Assembly: GCA_019100305.1 (NCBI GenBank) | Contig: JAHRHW010000247.1 | Location: 1 to 6,682 of the forward strand | DNA from: Candidatus Thiodiazotropha taylori | GTDB taxonomy: Bacteria; Pseudomonadota; Gammaproteobacteria; Chromatiales; Chromatiaceae | Direction: 5' to 3' | DNA length: 6,682 nucleotides | In this document: piece by piece, positions 1 to 6,071 of the stretch | How positions within the stretch are numbered: position 1 is the first letter of the stretch | How the letters are laid out: the number at the start of each line of letters is the position of its first letter | Position numbers and translations under genes: made by a program | The notes under the pieces: generated by a model | Databases searched by the model: none | Seen by the model: the letters and a program-made list of their open reading frames with translations, nothing else | What the model was told of the DNA's origin: nothing

Positions 1-1583
1 ACTGCAGGCTGCTCGGATTTGACCTGTTTAGCGGTGATGTACTCGGCTGATTCAGGCGCTTCATCGGAGACCATTTTATAGCTGGAGATGGTATCGTCGT
101 CCTCCGGCAAGTCGCTGACCCGGATCCGGTCAATCTGGTAGTTGGGTGTCTCCAGATGGATATTGGGAATGAGAACTACCTCAATCGACTGACGCTTCTC
201 GATGTCATGAATCATCTGGCGCTTTTCATTCAGCAGAAAGGTGGCCATATCCACCGGCAGCTGGGCCATGATACGACCGGTGTTCTCCTTCATTGCCTCC
301 TCTTCGATGATTCTCAGCACCGAGAGTGAGAGGGATTCCACACCGCGTATCGTGCCGTGTCCTTTACAGCGTGGGCATACCAGCTCACTGGCTTCACCAA
401 GGGAGGGACGCAGACGCTGTCTTGACATCTCAAGCAGGCCAAAGCGGGAGATCCTGCCGATCTGGACTCTTGCCCGGTCCTGTTTCAGTGCGTCTTTGAG
501 ACGGTTTTCCACTTCGCGCTGGTTGCGGGAAGGGGTCATATCGATGAAATCGATGACAAACAGGCCTCCCAGATCCCGCAGTCTCAGCTGACGGGCGATC
601 TCATCGGCAGCTTCCAGGTTTGTATTCAGCGCGGTCTCTTCGATGTCGGCGCCTTTGGTTGCCCGGGCGGAGTTGATATCGATTGAGGTCAGGGCCTCGG
701 TATGATCGATCACAATCGCGCCACCGGAAGGCAGACTGACTTCCCGTTGAAAGGCTGATTCGATCTGACTTTCGATCTGGTAGCGACTGAACAGGGGTAC
801 TTCATCATCGTAGTGGCGCAGCTTTTTGCTGTATTGCGGCATCACCTGGTTGATGAAACGCTCCGCCTGACTGTAAACATCCGCGTCATCGATGACAATC
901 TCGCCGATATCTGCCCGCAGATAGTCCCGAATGGAGCGAATGATGACATTGCTCTCCTGGTAGATCAGAAACGGGGCAGGTTTCTCAGCCGAGTGCTCGA
1001 TGGCATTCCAGAGCTGGATCAGATAGTCCAGATCCCACTGTAACTCTTCGCTGTTTTTACCAACACCGGCGGTACGAACGATCAATCCCATATCTTCCGG
1101 GATCTGCAATTCACTCATCGCTTCCCGAAGCTCGGTACGGTCCTGACCCTCAATTCTGCGGGAGACGCCGCCAGCCCTGGGGTTGTTCGGCATCAAGACG
1201 AGATAGCGGCCGGCCAGTGAAATGAAAGTGGTCAGCGCAGCGCCTTTATTGCCACGCTCCTCCTTCTCGACCTGAACGATGACCTCCTGTCCCTCTTTCA
1301 ACGCCTCCTGGATATTGACCCTTCCGGAAGACTCCCTGGCTTTGTTGGTAAAGTAGCTTCTGGAGATCTCTTTGAGGGGTAAAAAACCGTGACGTTCTGC
1401 ACCATAGTCGACAAATGCAGCCTCCAGGCTGGGTTCGACACGGGTGATACGTCCTTTGTAGATGTTGGCTTTTTTCTGTTCCCGGCCGGGAATTTCGATA
1501 TCGAGATTAAAGAGTTTTTGGCCATCGACAATGGCGACACGCAACTCCTCAGGTTGAGTTGCGTTGATCAACATACGTTTCAT
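1..1583 (-). CDS. rne: Ribonuclease E, N-terminal catalytic half (3' end beyond window)
   Basis: RNase E is the essential endonuclease that starts mRNA decay and matures rRNA and tRNA; it also scaffolds the degradosome at the inner membrane. The minus strand gives 527 residues with no stop before the left edge. It starts MKRMLINATQ, as in E. coli. The S1 RNA-binding domain lies at about residues 36-120, and the 5'-monophosphate sensor pair R170-T171 is in VRTAGVGK. The DNase I-like catalytic core has D302 and N304 (TSIDINSARAT) and D345 (VIDFIDM), which match the Mg-binding D303, N305 and D346 of E. coli. The Zn-link CPRC has C403 and C406. What is missing is the disordered C-terminal scaffold with the membrane anchor and the enolase, helicase and PNPase sites. 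The start is fixed by an in-frame TAA at 1590-1592, three codons upstream. RNase G is excluded by its different N terminus and by the divergent rluC. Confidence 0.97.
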   Translation of the reverse strand, partial: MKRMLINATQPEELRVAIVDGQKLFNLDIEIPGREQKKANIYKGRITRVEPSLEAAFVDYGAERHGFLPLKEISRSYFTNKARESSGRVNIQEALKEGQEVIVQVEKEERGNKGAALTTFISLAGRYLVLMPNNPRAGGVSRRIEGQDRTELREAMSELQIPEDMGLIVRTAGVGKNSEELQWDLDYLIQLWNAIEHSAEKPAPFLIYQESNVIIRSIRDYLRADIGEIVIDDADVYSQAERFINQVMPQYSKKLRHYDDEVPLFSRYQIESQIESAFQREVSLPSGGAIVIDHTEALTSIDINSARATKGADIEETALNTNLEAADEIARQLRLRDLGGLFVIDFIDMTPSRNQREVENRLKDALKQDRARVQIGRISRFGLLEMSRQRLRPSLGEASELVCPRCKGHGTIRGVESLSLSVLRIIEEEAMKENTGRIMAQLPVDMATFLLNEKRQMIHDIEKRQSIEVVLIPNIHLETPNYQIDRIRVSDLPEDDDTISSYKMVSDEAPESAEYITAKQVKSEQPA

Positions 1584-1645
1584 ATTGTGTTATCCGTGCA
1601 GCCGCCCGACATCCCATCCCATTGAGCAAAGCAACACACCATCAG

Positions 1646-1670
1646 GAGCAGGCATTAGGCATACCTGCTC
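1646..1670 (-). promoter_or_regulatory. Hairpin in rne leader close to the start codon
   Basis: On the minus strand GAGCAGG (1670-1664) pairs perfectly with CCTGCTC (1652-1646), a 7-bp stem closed by an 11-nt loop. It sits about 60 nt upstream of the rne ATG, where a structure could affect ribosome loading or RNase E recognition. There is no U-run after it, so it is not a canonical terminator. The structure is read from the sequence; the function is inferred. Confidence 0.55.
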
Positions 1671-1693
1671 GGTTCTGGAGCATCACTCAGCAA

Positions 1694-1710
1694 CCTCCGG
1701 GGCTGGGAGG
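1694..1710 (-). promoter_or_regulatory. Small GC-rich hairpin in rne leader
   Basis: CCTCC (minus 1710-1706) pairs with GGAGG (1698-1694) around a 7-nt C-rich loop. The GGAGG half is a strong Shine-Dalgarno-like sequence that would be hidden in the stem, but no good reading frame starts just after it. It is a minor element, listed because it lies in the leader next to the 1646-1670 hairpin. Confidence 0.3.
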
Positions 1711-1833
1711 GTGTTCCAAACCAGAAAACTAGCTCGGACGGCTGAAAAACTGTTAAAGTTCGCCGCTCGGGATCTGCTAATGACCGAACTGATCAAGGCG
1801 CTCAGAGCTGGGAGTGTGACATGGATTTTTCTA

Positions 1834-1861
1834 TTGGCCCGGTAATCGTTTCCAGGGCCAA
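1834..1861 (-). promoter_or_regulatory. Strong hairpin in rne leader (second of a tandem pair)
   Basis: On the minus strand TTGGCCC (1861-1855) pairs with GGGCCAA (1840-1834), 7 bp. After a single bulged T the stem can continue for 2 more G-C pairs (GG/CC), leaving a 9-nt A-rich loop. It abuts the hairpin at 1861-1879, so the two form a tandem stem-loop unit in the middle of the rne leader. They are candidates for the RNase E self-sensing structure; this is inference from geometry only. Confidence 0.5.
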
Positions 1862-1879
1862 ATCCGAATTCGTCGGATT
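1861..1879 (-). promoter_or_regulatory. Compact hairpin in rne leader (first of a tandem pair)
   Basis: AATCCGA (1861-1867) and TCGGATT (1873-1879) are perfect inverse complements, a 7-bp stem with a 5-nt loop. In the rne transcript it comes immediately before the 1834-1861 hairpin and shares its end base. Neither is followed by a U-tract, so termination is unlikely. Confidence 0.5.
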
Positions 1880-2071
1880 GACACTCGATATTCACTCTGG
1901 CGCGGCTGTGAGGGTTCAGATTCAGAGCCAGGTCCCAACGGCACCTGTGCGCTAAGCTGGTAATCCGGGTTGCACAAACGAGATATCGGGCTGCAACACC
2001 GCTTAACTGACCGCGCGGGCGTCGGCTGCAATGAAGTTCACAAACTGGCCGGCGCCTGAAAAACTGAATTG

Positions 2072-2100
2072 AATATAGCAATCTTCACACCGAACATCAA
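2072..2100 (-). promoter_or_regulatory. Sigma-70 type promoter for rne
   Basis: On the minus strand a -35 TTGATG (2100-2095) is followed by exactly 17 bp and a -10 TATATT (2077-2072). Both boxes are close to consensus and the spacing is ideal. Transcription would start near 2065, giving a leader of about 480 nt before the rne ATG. It lies only about 30-55 bp upstream of the rluC start, so it will interfere with or be coordinated with the rluC promoter. Confidence 0.65.
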
Positions 2101-2103
2101 TCT

Positions 2104-2109
2104 TACAAT
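2104..2109 (+). promoter_or_regulatory. Possible -10 box for the rluC operon
   Basis: TACAAT matches the sigma-70 -10 consensus at five of six positions and lies 19 bp before the rluC ATG. The best upstream match, TTCACA at 2084-2089, is only 14 bp away, which is too short for a good -35. It is therefore a weak call, made because some rluC promoter must lie in this gap. Confidence 0.25.
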
Positions 2110-2128
2110 GCAATTAAATCGGCGCTAA

Positions 2129-3085
2129 ATGTCAGAATCAACAAAGAATTCTTTAACGGTTAGATTCATTGACATCACTCAGGAAGAAGCCGGGCAGCGA
2201 ATCGACAACTACCTGATGCGTCAGCTGAAAGGGGCGCCGAAAAGCTATGTCTACAGAATCCTGCGAAAAGGCGAGGTGCGGGTTAACAAGGGCCGGGTAA
2301 AAGCCCACTACAAGCTCAATCGTGGCGATTCGATTCGCCTGCCGCCAATGAGGCTCTCCACAAAACCTGACCAAGGGGGCAGAATTTCCGACAATCTCCT
2401 GGATCTGCTGAGAAATGCCGTCATCTACGAAGATGAGCGGATTCTGGTGGTGAATAAACCCTCGGGCCTGGCGGTTCACGGCGGTAGTGGTGTCAATTTC
2501 GGTGTCATCGAGATACTGCGCCAGCTGCGACCCAACGAGAAGCATCTGGAACTGGTCCACAGGCTCGATCGGGATACCTCAGGCTGCCTGTTGATCAGCA
2601 AGAAGCGTAGTGCCCTACGCACTCTGCATGAACTGATTCGCGAAAATCGGATCGATAAAAGATATCTCACCCTGCTGCAGGGCAGTTGGCGCAAAGGGGT
2701 ACAGACCGTCGATATGCCTTTGAAGAAGAACACCCTGCAGGGTGGCGAACGTGTGGTGCGGGTGGATGCTGAGGGAAAACCTTCTAAAACCATCTTCAGA
2801 CGGGTGGAGCGTTTCGCCGAGGCAACGTTGGTCGAAGCGGAATTGATTACCGGTCGAACCCATCAGATTCGTGTACACAGTCAGTGGTTGGGATCACCGG
2901 TGCTCGGCGATCAGAAGTATGGCGATGCCACTGCCAACCGGGCCTTCAGAGACAAAGGTCTGAAACGGCTGTTTCTGCACGCCTATAAAATTGGTTTGCG
3001 TTGGCCTGGTGAGAAGCAGTCGATGGTGATTGAGGCGCCGCTACCTGAGGCGCTCTCCCAAGTCTTGACAAAACTTAAGGATTAG
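2129..3085 (+). CDS. rluC: 23S rRNA pseudouridine synthase RluC
   Basis: RluC converts uridines 955, 2504 and 2580 (E. coli numbering) of 23S rRNA to pseudouridine during 50S assembly in the cytoplasm. The 318-residue product matches the family length (319 in E. coli). An S4 RNA-binding domain covers about residues 21-80 (QRIDNYLMRQ...GDSIRLPP). The RluA-family catalytic domain follows, with the signature HRLDRDTSG at 144-152; D147 is the catalytic aspartate. The second conserved block is GRTHQIRVH at 242-250, ending in SPVLGDQKYG. Divergence from rne is the known E. coli and Pseudomonas arrangement and favours RluC over RluA, RluB or RluD. The Shine-Dalgarno site is weak (GGCG 7 nt before ATG). 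The stop is 1 nt from the next gene, so they are almost certainly one transcript. Confidence 0.95.
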   Translation: MSESTKNSLTVRFIDITQEEAGQRIDNYLMRQLKGAPKSYVYRILRKGEVRVNKGRVKAHYKLNRGDSIRLPPMRLSTKPDQGGRISDNLLDLLRNAVIYEDERILVVNKPSGLAVHGGSGVNFGVIEILRQLRPNEKHLELVHRLDRDTSGCLLISKKRSALRTLHELIRENRIDKRYLTLLQGSWRKGVQTVDMPLKKNTLQGGERVVRVDAEGKPSKTIFRRVERFAEATLVEAELITGRTHQIRVHSQWLGSPVLGDQKYGDATANRAFRDKGLKRLFLHAYKIGLRWPGEKQSMVIEAPLPEALSQVLTKLKD

Positions 3086-3086
3086 C

Positions 3087-3746
3087 ATGAATTTTGAGTT
3101 GTTAATATTTGATTGGGATGGGACTGTAATGGATTCCGAAGCCCGAATCATCTCCTGTGTCGAGGCCGCTGTGCGGGACCTGGGCAAGCCGGTGCCGGAT
3201 ACCGCATCGATCAGCAACATCATCGGTCTGGGTTTGAGGGAGGCGGTTAACCAACTCTTTCCGGATGCGGATGATGAGCTCCATCTGCAGATCGCAGCCC
3301 GTTATCGGGTACATTTTTTCAGTGACGATGAGGCGCCATCGCAACTGTTCGAGGGGGCCCGGGAAACCCTGCAGGAGCTGTCCGGTCGAGGTCATATGCT
3401 GGCTGTAGCGACCGGCAAAGGACGTCAGGGCCTCGACTATGCACTGGAGACTACCGGACTGGGTGATCTGTTCCATCTGACCCGATGTGCGGATGAGACA
3501 TTTTCCAAACCCCATCCGGAGATGCTCAACCAGATTCTCGAATTGAGTGGTATGGATTCTCACCAGGCGCTGATGATCGGTGATACGGAGTACGATATGG
3601 AGATGGCGCGAAACGCCGGGATGTCCTCTCTAGGAGTTACCTATGGTGTTCATGCAGCGGATCGTCTGCGAAAACACAATCCACTGGATTGTATCGATGA
3701 TATAGCCGAGTTACCGAAATGGCTTGATCGATATCCCAAGAGTTAA
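3087..3746 (+). CDS. HAD-superfamily phosphatase, phosphoglycolate phosphatase-like (subfamily IA)
   Basis: This 219-residue cytoplasmic hydrolase should remove phosphate from a small metabolite through an aspartyl-phosphate. All four HAD motifs are intact: motif I DWDGT with nucleophile D9 and acid/base D11; motif II T109 (VATGKGRQG); motif III K141 (SKPHPE); motif IV D166 and D170 (GDTEYD) for Mg. A helical C1-type cap lies between motifs I and II, at about residues 16-85, as in subfamily IA. The cap sets substrate choice, so 2-phosphoglycolate, pyrophosphate or a nucleotide are all possible, and I assign no gene symbol. Its start overlaps the rluC tail: AAGG at 3077-3080 inside rluC is the ribosome site, 6 nt before ATG. 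A HAD gene in this place between rluC and sppA is also known in P. aeruginosa (PA2974). Confidence 0.88.
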   Translation: MNFELLIFDWDGTVMDSEARIISCVEAAVRDLGKPVPDTASISNIIGLGLREAVNQLFPDADDELHLQIAARYRVHFFSDDEAPSQLFEGARETLQELSGRGHMLAVATGKGRQGLDYALETTGLGDLFHLTRCADETFSKPHPEMLNQILELSGMDSHQALMIGDTEYDMEMARNAGMSSLGVTYGVHAADRLRKHNPLDCIDDIAELPKWLDRYPKS

Positions 3747-3799
3747 CAGCTAGATTCATATAAATTTCATTAATTACAAATGTTTGCAGGGTTTATTTA

Positions 3800-4789
3800 A
3801 TGTCAGATAAAATGCAAGATGAACAGCGCAATCAATCTGAGCCCACTCAATGGGAAAGAGATCTGCTCAACCAGATGGTGATGGCGACCGTGGCGGAAAA
3901 CCGTAAAAGTCGTCGTTGGGGCATTTTCTTTAAACTTCTCACCTTCGCCTATCTGTTCATCCTTCTGGCGATGTTTCTCTGGTCAGATAAACTCGAGGTG
4001 GACCAGATCAAAGCGACTGAGCACACCGCATTGATCAATGTGAAGGGGTTAATCTCCTCAGAGACCAAAGCCAGCGCCGATAAGGTGGTAACCGCATTGC
4101 GTGAAGCCTACGAGGATGAGAAAACCAAGGGGATTATTCTGCGCATGAACACACCGGGTGGCAGCCCGGTGCAATCCCGTTACATCAATCGGGAGATCGG
4201 CAGGCTTAAAGAGAAGCATCCCGACATTCCTGTCTACGCCGTTGTCTCCGATATCTGTGCCTCTGGCGGTTACTACATCGCTGCGGCAGCGGATAAGATC
4301 TACGCGGACGAAGGCAGTCTGGTCGGCTCCATCGGTGTATTGATCAACGGCTTCGGTTTCGTCGATGGCATGCAGCAGCTTGGCATTGAGCGACGCCTGT
4401 TGACGGCGGGAGAGAACAAAGGGTTGCTCGATCCATTCTCCCCCCTGGAACTGTCTGACAAGAGTCATATCCAGCAGATGCTCGATCAGCTGCACAATCA
4501 GTTTATCGAGACGGTCAAAGAGGGGCGTGGCGATCGCCTCAAAGTCGATCAGCACCCGGAAATATTCAGTGGTCTCTTCTGGAGTGGGGAAGAGGCACGC
4601 AAACTCGGTCTGATCGATGAGTTCGGCAGCAGCAGTTATGTGGCCAGAGAGGTAATCGGAGCTGAGGAGATTGTGGACTTTACTCAGAAGGAGGAGGTCT
4701 GGGATCGCCTGGCGCGCAACCTGGGAGCCGGTGCTGCCTCGGTTTTCGCCACTATGGCAGGGCTCGGAGAGGGCCTCACGATCCGCTGA
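3800..4789 (+). CDS. sppA: Signal peptide peptidase SppA, short form (family S49)
   Basis: SppA degrades signal peptides left in the inner membrane after secretion, with its active site on the periplasmic side. The 329-residue product is the short, single-domain form, not the 67-kDa tandem protein of E. coli. A polar cytoplasmic N terminus (1-40) is followed by one membrane segment at about 41-61 and then the S49 domain. The Ser nucleophile is S155 in ICASGGYYIA, and the general-base lysine is K207 in TAGENKGLLDPF; the 52-residue gap equals that of B. subtilis SppA (S147, K199). The oxyanion region NTPGGS is at 117-122. ATG 3800 is chosen because AGGG at 3788-3791 lies 8 nt before it; M5 is too far. 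The 53-bp AT-rich gap upstream shows no terminator, so it may read through from the HAD gene. Confidence 0.93.
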   Translation: MSDKMQDEQRNQSEPTQWERDLLNQMVMATVAENRKSRRWGIFFKLLTFAYLFILLAMFLWSDKLEVDQIKATEHTALINVKGLISSETKASADKVVTALREAYEDEKTKGIILRMNTPGGSPVQSRYINREIGRLKEKHPDIPVYAVVSDICASGGYYIAAAADKIYADEGSLVGSIGVLINGFGFVDGMQQLGIERRLLTAGENKGLLDPFSPLELSDKSHIQQMLDQLHNQFIETVKEGRGDRLKVDQHPEIFSGLFWSGEEARKLGLIDEFGSSSYVAREVIGAEEIVDFTQKEEVWDRLARNLGAGAASVFATMAGLGEGLTIR

Positions 4790-4806
4790 AATCAGTGCTG
4801 ATGGCT

Positions 4807-4831
4807 GACCTGCCCGGTGAAAGGTCAGGTC
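4807..4831. other. Inverted repeat at the sppA/DUF364 convergent junction
   Basis: GACCTG (4807-4812) and CAGGTC (4826-4831) form a 6-bp stem around a 13-nt loop in the 45-bp gap where two genes end head to head. The position fits a shared bidirectional terminator, but neither strand has a U-run after the stem, so Rho-independent termination is doubtful. A shorter repeat ATCAG-TG-CTGAT lies just before it (4791-4802). Confidence 0.3.
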
Positions 4832-4834
4832 CGG

Positions 4835-5794
4835 CTAACCGTTCAATCGATCCCATTTCTGTTTATAGCGGCTATCCAGCAGGGATAGCTGCTGGTCCAG
4901 TTGCAGCAGCGTCTGTTTGTTCGGGTAGGGATGGTTGTTCTGCTGGTACCAATCCTCAATCTCTTTTTTCAACGCTTCCCGCTGGTTGAAGATCGACCCG
5001 ATGGCGCCTTTCAGGCGGGTCAGTTCATCGCTCTTCAGGTCGGTGATGGCGTAGCGGACAGCGGTCTCAAAGATTCGGGTTCCGCCACCTTCACGGACTG
5101 TCTGCCAGAGTTGTTCGCTGGTATGGATCTGTACACCGGCAAGATAGTTGATGCCATAATCCTTGAATCCCTCCAGCCAGGGGGTGGTCGGCCCCATCAG
5201 TACCACCTGTGCCGCTCTCGATAGTTCCGCCAGACGGGGAAAGGTCTTGTTGATCAATGTGGTGGCACTGAGAAACACCCACTGCGCATCCCTGAGGAGA
5301 AATTCCGCCGCCGGATCCGGCAGATCCTCTGCGGTCGGATTGCGCTCCAGAATGGTCAGTTCGAAGTCATCATCAAACAGTTGCTCGATACCCGGATAAC
5401 GGCCGATTACCACCACCTTTTTTCCCGCCAGCTGAGGTTTGAAATGCTCAAACACAGCAAGATTGGCGGAGCCTTGCGGGAACAGGGGAGTGGCCGATTC
5501 AGTCAACGGATTGTTGCTGTTGATCTCGGCGTTGAGCGCCGCCATGCCAATTGCCGCTTCGTGCTGATTCCAGGATTTCACCCAACCGGCCAGCTGTTTC
5601 AGATTGCGGCCAGCCAGGGTACCTGGCCAGGGCAGGACTCTGGTCATGCTCCCGGGACTCATCGCCAAACCCGTTGATGAGCCGCTTCGCGCCAGTGTCC
5701 AGGTAAGTCCGATCTGGACCTCTTCGATCTTGCCGTCATCAGCAAGCTGATCGAGAAGCCACTCATAGAGTGACCAGGGGTGTTGAGCAGTCAT
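4835..5794 (-). CDS. DUF4213/DUF364 putative heavy-metal chelation protein with C-terminal extension
   Basis: The family function is unproven; its DUF364 domain is described as a putative heavy-metal chelation domain with a Rossmann-like fold. Of 319 residues, about 10-93 look like the DUF4213 (enolase N-terminal-like) domain, with GLTWTLAR and GLAMSPG. About 105-240 is DUF364: GKKVVVIGRYPGI (124-136), then FLSATTLINKTFPRLAEL (174-191), then VVLMGPTTPWL (197-207) and INYLAGVQI (215-223). Residues about 252-319 are an extra charged, Gln-rich helical tail (LKKEIEDWYQQ, LLQLDQQLSLLD) that I do not expect in the plain family. No signal peptide or membrane segment is visible. The start is firm: AGGAG at 5804-5800 lies 5 nt before ATG, and an in-frame TGA sits at 5812-5810. 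It lies downstream of hypE on the same strand and appears to have its own promoter. A role in supplying or sensing metal for a metalloenzyme is inference. Confidence 0.8.
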   Translation of the reverse strand: MTAQHPWSLYEWLLDQLADDGKIEEVQIGLTWTLARSGSSTGLAMSPGSMTRVLPWPGTLAGRNLKQLAGWVKSWNQHEAAIGMAALNAEINSNNPLTESATPLFPQGSANLAVFEHFKPQLAGKKVVVIGRYPGIEQLFDDDFELTILERNPTAEDLPDPAAEFLLRDAQWVFLSATTLINKTFPRLAELSRAAQVVLMGPTTPWLEGFKDYGINYLAGVQIHTSEQLWQTVREGGGTRIFETAVRYAITDLKSDELTRLKGAIGSIFNQREALKKEIEDWYQQNNHPYPNKQTLLQLDQQLSLLDSRYKQKWDRLNG

Positions 5795-5894
5795 GGAGAC
5801 TCCTGTAATTCATACTCTGCTATCGAATAGACCGTCTCTGTCGCTCGCAGCAATGCAGAAGGCTGGTGAGGGCCTGGTAACACTAATCTTTGAA

Positions 5895-5910
5895 TGCAAA
5901 TATCAATCCA
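5895..5910 (-). promoter_or_regulatory. Candidate sigma-54 (-24/-12) promoter of the DUF364 gene
   Basis: The minus strand reads TGGATTGATATTTGCA (5910-5895). Against the consensus TGGCACG-N4-TTGCW it keeps TGG, the following G and the whole TTGCA, with the invariant GG and GC exactly 10 nt apart; the three bases CAC are replaced by ATT. Transcription would start at about A5884, leaving a 90-nt leader before the ATG at 5794. It is supported by the dyad and IHF-like site upstream. Confidence 0.5.
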
Positions 5911-5914
5911 GCGC

Positions 5915-5927
5915 TAAATCGTTGAAT
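5915..5927 (-). promoter_or_regulatory. IHF-like site between activator dyad and -24 box
   Basis: The minus strand ATTCAACGATTTA matches the IHF consensus WATCAANNNNTTR at eight of nine defined positions. It lies between the TGT-N10-ACA dyad and the -24 box, where IHF usually bends DNA at sigma-54 promoters. IHF sites are loosely defined, so the location counts for more than the match. Confidence 0.35.
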
Positions 5928-5949
5928 CCAGGTGAGTGGGCCTGGAAAT

Positions 5950-5971
5950 CTTTGTCGCTATGCCGACAAAG
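5950..5971. promoter_or_regulatory. NifA-type upstream activator sequence (TGT-N10-ACA) in an 8-bp perfect dyad
   Basis: CTTTGTCG (5950-5957) and CGACAAAG (5964-5971) are perfect inverse complements around a 6-bp centre. Inside it, TGT (5953-5955) and ACA (5966-5968) are exactly 10 bp apart, the NifA activator pattern. Its centre is about 76 bp upstream of the predicted start at 5884, at the near edge of the usual NifA range. As RNA it could also fold into a hairpin behind hypE, but no U-run follows on either strand. Confidence 0.5.
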
Positions 5972-6071
5972 CCAACATCTTTATCATTCTGTTTCGGACA
6001 CGCAGAGAGGTTTACATCGCAGAGAATTTTTCAGCCGTTATTCCGCTAAGCCAAGCAGATCCGTCAACCAT

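Larger units (their letters stand above)
1584..2065 (-). promoter_or_regulatory. Long structured 5' leader of rne (about 480 nt)
   Basis: The stretch between the predicted rne promoter and its ATG holds no convincing gene but several inverted repeats, given separately (1646-1670, 1694-1710, 1834-1861, 1861-1879). In E. coli, rne has a 361-nt leader whose hairpins let RNase E sense its own level and cut its own message; a comparable role here is inference from position, length and structure. I could not identify the E. coli hp2/hp3 elements by sequence. The Shine-Dalgarno site before the rne ATG is weak (only GGAT in the 15 nt upstream). Confidence 0.6.

Noticed and set aside
1878..1906. Perfect TTGACA on the plus strand as an rluC promoter
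   Set aside because: The sequence 17 bp later is CGCGGC, nothing like a -10 box, and it falls within the 1861-1879 inverted repeat.
1683..2081. Minus-strand open frame of 132 codons in the rne leader
   Set aside because: Its start lies upstream of the predicted transcript start, it has no Shine-Dalgarno site, and the protein is Arg/Ser/Ala-rich with no recognisable domain. It runs through the hairpins of the leader.
3087..3746. Naming the HAD protein Gph (phosphoglycolate phosphatase)
   Set aside because: The catalytic motifs are shared across subfamily IA and the cap region does not settle the substrate; the rluC-sppA location is not that of gph.
5888..5905. TTGAA...ATCAA as an FNR site
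   Set aside because: The half-sites are 7 bp apart, not 4 as in TTGAT-N4-ATCAA, and one half is imperfect.
5950..5971. Rho-independent terminator of hypE
   Set aside because: The stem is good, but no U-run follows on the minus strand and it lies about 100 nt after the stop.
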